Source of the DNA: Cladochytrium replicatum
Taxonomy: Eukaryota; Chytridiomycota; Chytridiomycetes; Cladochytriales; Cladochytriaceae
Direction: 5' to 3'
Length of the DNA: 64,000 nt
NCBI GenBank assembly: GCA_025526935.1
Contig: JAHLKD010000141.1
Span: 26,095-90,094 of the forward strand
Below are positions 60,401-64,000 of this stretch, piece by piece. Below the pieces are notes generated by a model. The model saw only the letters and a list, made by a program, of their open reading frames with translations. It was not told the DNA's origin and made no database searches. Both the position numbers and the translations under genes were made by a program. How positions within the stretch are numbered: the first letter of the stretch is position 1; each line of letters starts with the position of its first letter.

Positions 60401-60457
60401 TGTTCGATATACTTCTTTCAGAGGAGGGCTGTTAGATTGTTATCTGTGGCAATGTAG
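54442..60457 (+). CDS. Telomere-linked RecQ-like helicase with zinc fingers and a recombinase-like middle
   Basis: Exon 1 (54442-54792) has a C2H2-type finger (CTLCTGKDHREYKERDALRK...H) and joins at ~54937 to a very long exon. Two more Cys/His modules follow (CISCGILVDAS...H; CRCCSYVCG...H..C), an arrangement I associate with fungal subtelomeric helicases. The middle holds GAPPRLTDLVA (~56940), TYAEYRRFAS (~57305) and GHSSHTAEAIYNRT (~57415), resembling tyrosine-recombinase boxes. The C-terminal half is a RecQ-like DExH helicase: SPTGSGKTVVPAIL (Walker A, ~57892), VILDECHILL (~58190), FLYMTATMP (motif III) and QMGGRAAR (motif VI, ~58810). Near 58840 the helicase continues in another frame (IEILIRNEGF...LDGNPNAPEC...CGNC, a RecQ zinc-like end), so there is a frameshift. 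Exons after 59340 add two Ser/Tyr-rich repeats and a CCHC knuckle, CWVCGEPGHRRSDC. Exon joins after 59 kb are tentative. Flanked by ~500-bp direct repeats. Confidence 0.78.
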
Positions 60458-60596
60458 AATTTCAACAAAATCGTAATTTACCCTGTGGCGATCTATGTCA
60501 ATAACAAGCTTAGAATAGAGGAGGATCAGGTTAGATATAGACAGCTGTATTTAATGACCAAGCAAATTGTCCACGATATTTAACTGCCCTCCACAA

Positions 60597-60940
60597 CTAA
60601 GTGTTTTCTTCTGTGTTTGAAAAGACACCTTTGTGCATTTTGAATACAAGGCACACCCGGAATTCGCGTGGGCTAGTTCCCCACTTCTCCAGCATATGTT
60701 CAAGGGCGCATGATCTGATGAAAAGAATGTCACCACTCTTGAAAGGAATCTTAACTCCGAGATCAGGAAGCACGGTCCTCCCACCCTTGAATCTGCCAAA
60801 GCACACCATCGCACACCAACCATCTGGAATGTCCTTGAGATCCCGGTGTCGGACAGTGTAGAAGTTGATTTGGGTTCGGGTGAATGTAGAGGAAACACGG
60901 CAGTCTCAATGTGGAGTAGCTGTTCTTCTGTCCTTGCTCT
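60597..60940 (-). pseudogene. TET/JBP-like 2-oxoglutarate dioxygenase fragment
   Basis: On the minus strand one frame reads NFYTVRHRDLKDIPDGWCAM, VCFGRFKGGRTVLPDLGVKI, PFKSGDILFIRSCALEHML and EFRVCLVFKMHKGVF, then a stop at 60597. HRD is the iron-binding HxD pair, and GGRTVLPDLGVKIPFKSGDI plus RS-ALEH match the core of the TET/JBP-like oxygenases that abound in some fungal genomes alongside transposons. Only the last ~115 residues are present, ending in a normal-looking stop. The 5' part is cut where the right direct repeat begins at 60947. About 85 bp of its 5' edge occurs again at 61846-61930. Confidence 0.6.
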
Positions 60941-60946
60941 TGCACC

Positions 60947-61458
60947 CTAACAGTTATTCCAAGCCGGAATGTTAATAACATTCGGACGGACCGTCCGACG
61001 CGAATTTATTAAATGCGGACGGACCGTCCACCTCGAATTTATCAGCCACGGACGGACCGTCCAACGCGTTTTTATTAGGCGCGGACGGACCGTCCAACCC
61101 ATTTTTATTAACCATGGACGGACCTTCCAGATGCAATTTATTCGGCTTCAACTGTAATTCATGCTACCTCAATCTCTCTTGTAGCTGGTTTTTCACTAAG
61201 TCTTTTCATTTCATGGGCCGAGCGATGATGCTGTTGGGCGAGAGTCCTTTGATTTCGTCGGCAAGAGCATGCTACTGGAGTAGAGAACTGATTCTTTGTA
61301 TTTGATTGTCCAAAATCTCCACCAACCTTACACCGCGATAACAAGCTTCTCAGCCACAACGGGAGATATCCTTGTCAGGAAACCAGAGGCAAAGCCAGAC
61401 CACAGGGTCTTCCTGCTATAGATAGTGGATCCCACCTCCCTCTCCGTGTCCATACCAC
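60947..61458 (+). repeat. Right direct repeat flanking the helicase element
   Basis: Same orientation as the left copy. Five ~33-bp subunits lie between ~60975 and 61140, four with intact cggacggaccgtcc, a 7-bp inverted repeat (CGGACGG/CCGTCCG) around a central A. CpGs are retained here, in contrast to the left copy. Similarity ends at ~61458, after the gatagtggatccca stretch that in the left copy leads towards the helicase gene. Confidence 0.88.
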
Positions 61459-61845
61459 AGCTTCTCGAGGGTATTTCCAAACAGCGAAGTCCAGAAAGTG
61501 GCATCCATGATCTGAGAAAGTTTCGGACAGCAGAGTAACATCTTCTTGAAGCTGAAAAAGACCACGGCAAATTCGAGCAAGCTCTGTAAACTTTTCCGTA
61601 TTTTGTAGATATAGGAAGAGAAGGGACTTCATCGCGTATGCTGCATGAAAATGGGTGGATGTGGCACGAAGTAGGCAATCTTTTTCAAGTAAAGGCACGG
61701 AATTTCCCTCCTGTACGATACGGTCAGTTGAAAGACGGACAGATTCAGACTGAACCGCGAACCAATTCCGACTCAGACAACTCAGAACGGCGCAATGTCC
61801 GCGGAATATGGATAGGGTCTGACATCGATTGCATCTGCGCAGTGT
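61459..61845 (-). other. Unrecognised minus-strand open region
   Basis: A frame on the minus strand runs from ~61698 to 61375 with protein-like composition (FHAAYAMKSLLFLYLQNTEK, FTELARICRGLFQLQEDVTL). I do not recognise it. As it lies between two copies of the dioxygenase 5' edge it may be an upstream part of that gene or of another element. Confidence 0.3.
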
Positions 61846-61930
61846 AGATGTTAATTTGGTTCGGGTGAATGTAGAGGAAACACGGCAGTTTCAATGTGGA
61901 GTAGCTGTTCTTCTGTCCTGCTCTTGCACG
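61846..61930 (-). repeat. Second copy of the dioxygenase-fragment edge
   Basis: About 85 bp (tggttcgggtgaatgtagag ... ttcttctgtcc) match 60862-60943 in the same orientation. Sequence flanking the two copies differs. Confidence 0.75.
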
Positions 61931-61939
61931 CGGGAAAGT

Positions 61940-63090
61940 GGTTCCAACCGGGTACTATGAGTCACGCGACTTCGCGAGGTCTGTACCTCGCAAACTTTGG
62001 AGTTGGTTTCTGGCTCAACCGCGCTCGCGCGCGACTGGCACCCCATACAAGCCAAATAGATGAAGAAGGCCACTTTTGGTATACCGAGTCTGGCGAGCAG
62101 GTAAGAATCCGTACCCGATTACCCCAGGGGTCGCGTGATTTTAGCTATTCGAGGTCCAGATCTGTACCTCGATCCCAAGGGTTACGTGATACCACACCCG
62201 CATGCGAGTAGCGCCTCATACAAGCGGAATAGAAGTACATCGATGTTGGTATACCGAGTCTGGCGAGCAGGTAAGAATCCGTACCAGATCCCACCCCAGG
62301 GGCCGTGAGTTTAGCTACTCGAGGTCCAGATCTGTACCTCGATCCCAAGGGTTACGTGATACCATACCCACAAGAAGTAAATCGATGTTGGTATACCGAG
62401 TCTGGCGAGCAGGTAAGAATCCGTACTGGATCCCACTCCGGGGGTCACGTGATTTTTCGAGGTCCGTACCTCGCAAACTTTGGAGTTGGTTTCCGGCTCA
62501 ACCGCGCCCGCGCGCGACTGGCACCCCATACAAGCCAAATAGATGAAGATGGCCACTTTTGGTATACCGAGTCTGGCGAGCAGGTAAGAATCCGTACTGG
62601 ATCCCACTCCGGGGGTCACGTGATTTTTCGAGGTCCGTACCTCGCAAAGTTTGGAGTTGGTTTCCGGCTCAACCGCGCCCGCGGGCGACTGGCACCCCAT
62701 ACAAGCCGAACAGAAGAAGTACACCGCTGGGTTTAATAACCAAGCTAAAAACGTCTTGTGGTTTGGACGTCTCTTGCCCCGGGGTCACATGATTTTAGCT
62801 ATTCGAGGTCCAGATCTGTACCTCGATCCAAGGTCACGTGATACCATACCCACAAGAAGTACATCAATGTTGGTATCCCGAGTCTGGCGAGCGTGTACAG
62901 ATGCGTAACCGATCCTACCGCTGGGGTCACGTAATTTTTTGAGGTACGTTCCTAGCAAACTTTGGAGTTGGATTCCCGCTCAGCCACCCGAGCGCGAGTA
63001 GCACCTCATACAAGCTCGGGTGAAGAAGTACCCCGCTGTTGGTACACTGAGTCTGGCCAGCTGGCAAGGGTCAGTTCCTTCTCCAACTCC
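61940..63090 (+). repeat. Subtelomeric complex tandem repeat
   Basis: The core gagtctggcgagcaggtaag recurs near 62088, 62258, 62400 and 62571, with diverged copies near 62882 and 63050. Spacings alternate around 170 and 142 bp, consistent with two unit types. One type carries tttggagttggtttccggct and cgcgcgcgactggcacccca. The other carries ccagatctgtacctcgatcc. Units share a gtcacgtgat-type sequence. The array becomes more degenerate towards the telomere. Open frames across it are by-products of the repeats. Confidence 0.88.
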
Positions 63091-63581
63091 CCGGGGTCGC
63101 ACGATTCTAGCTCTTGGAGGTTCAGATCGGAACCTTGATCTTGAAGGTTCACCAATTTCCCAACCACCTACTTACTGCCGAGCAAAACTTGGGGGCGTTT
63201 CAGTGCGCCGCTGCCAACGTTGTCTGAGGGAAAGTCCCTGGAAGCTCCAGCCAGGTCACTCATACCGGCAGGAAACATGAATTTACATGCATTTTATCCG
63301 TCGCGCTCATCGAACGGGGTCTACCGTGCGTTTCCGCTGAGAAAAACGCCTAAGAGTGCGGCGATAACCGCCCTGTTAACAGTGGGGGCTAGCAAAACGC
63401 GTAGTTACTAGAAAAACTTTGCCCTCTGGCCGTTTCCGACGATCCCTACTAGAAGGAATCTTAGATATGGTCGTATATTATACGTTTCGCTGGCTACACG
63501 CTCGCCTGCTGCGGTATTACGGTCCTGGATGAGGTTGTGTACAAAACATCGATTTCAAATACACACTCTATCTCCCTCATT
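63091..63581. other. Subtelomeric spacer, no gene supported
   Basis: Low-copy sequence between the tandem repeat and the last candidate gene. One open frame (MNLHAFYPSRSSNGVYR) is present but nothing supports it. Confidence 0.4.
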
Positions 63582-63848
63582 ATGGCCCTGCATACCTTCA
63601 GAAATGCTCAGTACGTGCTCTACTGTGTAAATAATATGTTGCAATAGGATAAACATCCCGCTGTGGTGTTTTGCAGCCTCTGTGTGGAGGAATATGCGAC
63701 GCTGAGGAGCGTTGCGTGCTCATTCTGTCGTCAAAACACCTCCGACAAGGCACAGACTGGTACACGTATTAGATTCATGCGTAATAATGATCGTACGATT
63801 GGGTTTACACCTACGCGTAACGTTTTGGAGGCGTTTGCGGCCAATTAG
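63582..63848 (+). CDS. Candidate tiny Cys-rich protein next to the telomere
   Basis: ATG 63582 gives MALHTFRNAQY. A possible 39-nt intron (gtgctc...caatag) joins to DKHPAVVFCSLCVEEYATL, then SVACSFCRQNTSDK and a basic tail ending LEAFAAN, about 75 aa. Two CxxC pairs (CSLC, CSFC) could bind one zinc ion. The stop lies about 20 bp before the telomeric array. There is no homologue I recognise. It may equally be the broken end of a larger subtelomeric gene. Confidence 0.3.
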
Positions 63849-63866
63849 AAACGTCCGCAAACGGAA

Positions 63867-64000
63867 TAGGGTTAGTTAGGGTTAGTTAGGGTTAGTTAGG
63901 GTTAGTTAGGGTTAGTTAGGGTTAGTTAGGGTTAGTTAGGGTTAGTTAGGGTTAGTTAGGGTTAGTTAGGGTTAGTTAGGGTTAGTTAGGGTTAGTTAGG
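63867..64000 (+). repeat. Telomere of 10-nt repeat TTAGTTAGGG
   Basis: The last ~130 bases are thirteen perfect copies of gttagttagg (TTAGTTAGGG in telomere notation). The G-rich strand runs 5'-to-3' towards the window end, as at a right chromosome end. The unit equals TTAGGG plus an extra TTAG, and no plain TTAGGG-TTAGGG junction occurs. Confidence 0.97.

Noticed and set aside
53654-61458. LTR retrotransposon
   Set aside because: Direct repeats flank the gene, but there is no reverse transcriptase, integrase or primer-binding site and the interior is a zinc-finger helicase. The CCHC knuckle near 60030 alone is not enough to call gag.
62305-62736. 143-aa open frame in the subtelomere
   Set aside because: Made of repeated segments because the tandem repeat units stay open by chance; no independent support.

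Overview
The window is the right-hand end of a eukaryotic chromosome, most likely from a zoosporic (chytrid-type) fungus. Genes are compact and split by many short GT-AG introns (about 40-70 nt), and the last ~130 bases are a perfect telomeric array. Fungal features include an L-asparaginase with ankyrin repeats, VTC1, a GTS1-like ArfGAP and a telomere-linked RecQ-like helicase. Features that favour a flagellated early-diverging fungus over Dikarya are a CCDC92/74-type (centriole/cilium family) coiled-coil protein, cryptochrome/photolyase relics of the animal type, two-pass Cache-like receptors and a TIR-Sel1 family. I do not name a species.

Layout: 0.1-9 kb holds a C2H2 factor, a TIR-Sel1 fusion protein, protein isoaspartate methyltransferase, OPA3 and asparaginase-ankyrin. 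9-22 kb is an accessory block: a segment (photolyase relic, short antisense ORF, membrane receptor, decayed second receptor) is present twice, and the copies are separated by a decayed TIR-Sel1 gene and by ATP3. 22.6-37.5 kb is mostly housekeeping: VTC1, ECHS1, a TIR relic, a retroelement relic, fumarase, LSM12, MCCC2, a CCDC92-like protein and an ArfGAP-UBA-polyQ protein. 37.7-46.1 kb is a plant-cell-wall sugar cluster: GH52 beta-xylosidase, an MFS sugar transporter and a secreted GH44 glucanase. 46.4-53.0 kb is XRN1.

53.6-64 kb is the subtelomere. A large zinc-finger/helicase gene lies between ~500-bp direct repeats, and its central part carries motifs that look like a tyrosine recombinase. 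Next come a TET/JBP-like dioxygenase relic, a ~1.15-kb complex tandem repeat with recurrent CACGTG sites, a possible tiny Cys-rich gene, and a telomere made of an unusual 10-nt repeat (TTAGTTAGGG).

The main candidates for new biology are the TIR-Sel1 family (one intact gene and two relics), the duplicated receptors that keep sensor and membrane parts but have no output domain, the recombinase-like helicase element with its repeats, the 10-nt telomere repeat, and the GH52/transporter/GH44 cluster. All gene models were read by eye. Exon joins were chosen by frame and GT-AG sites and have not been tested by alignment.
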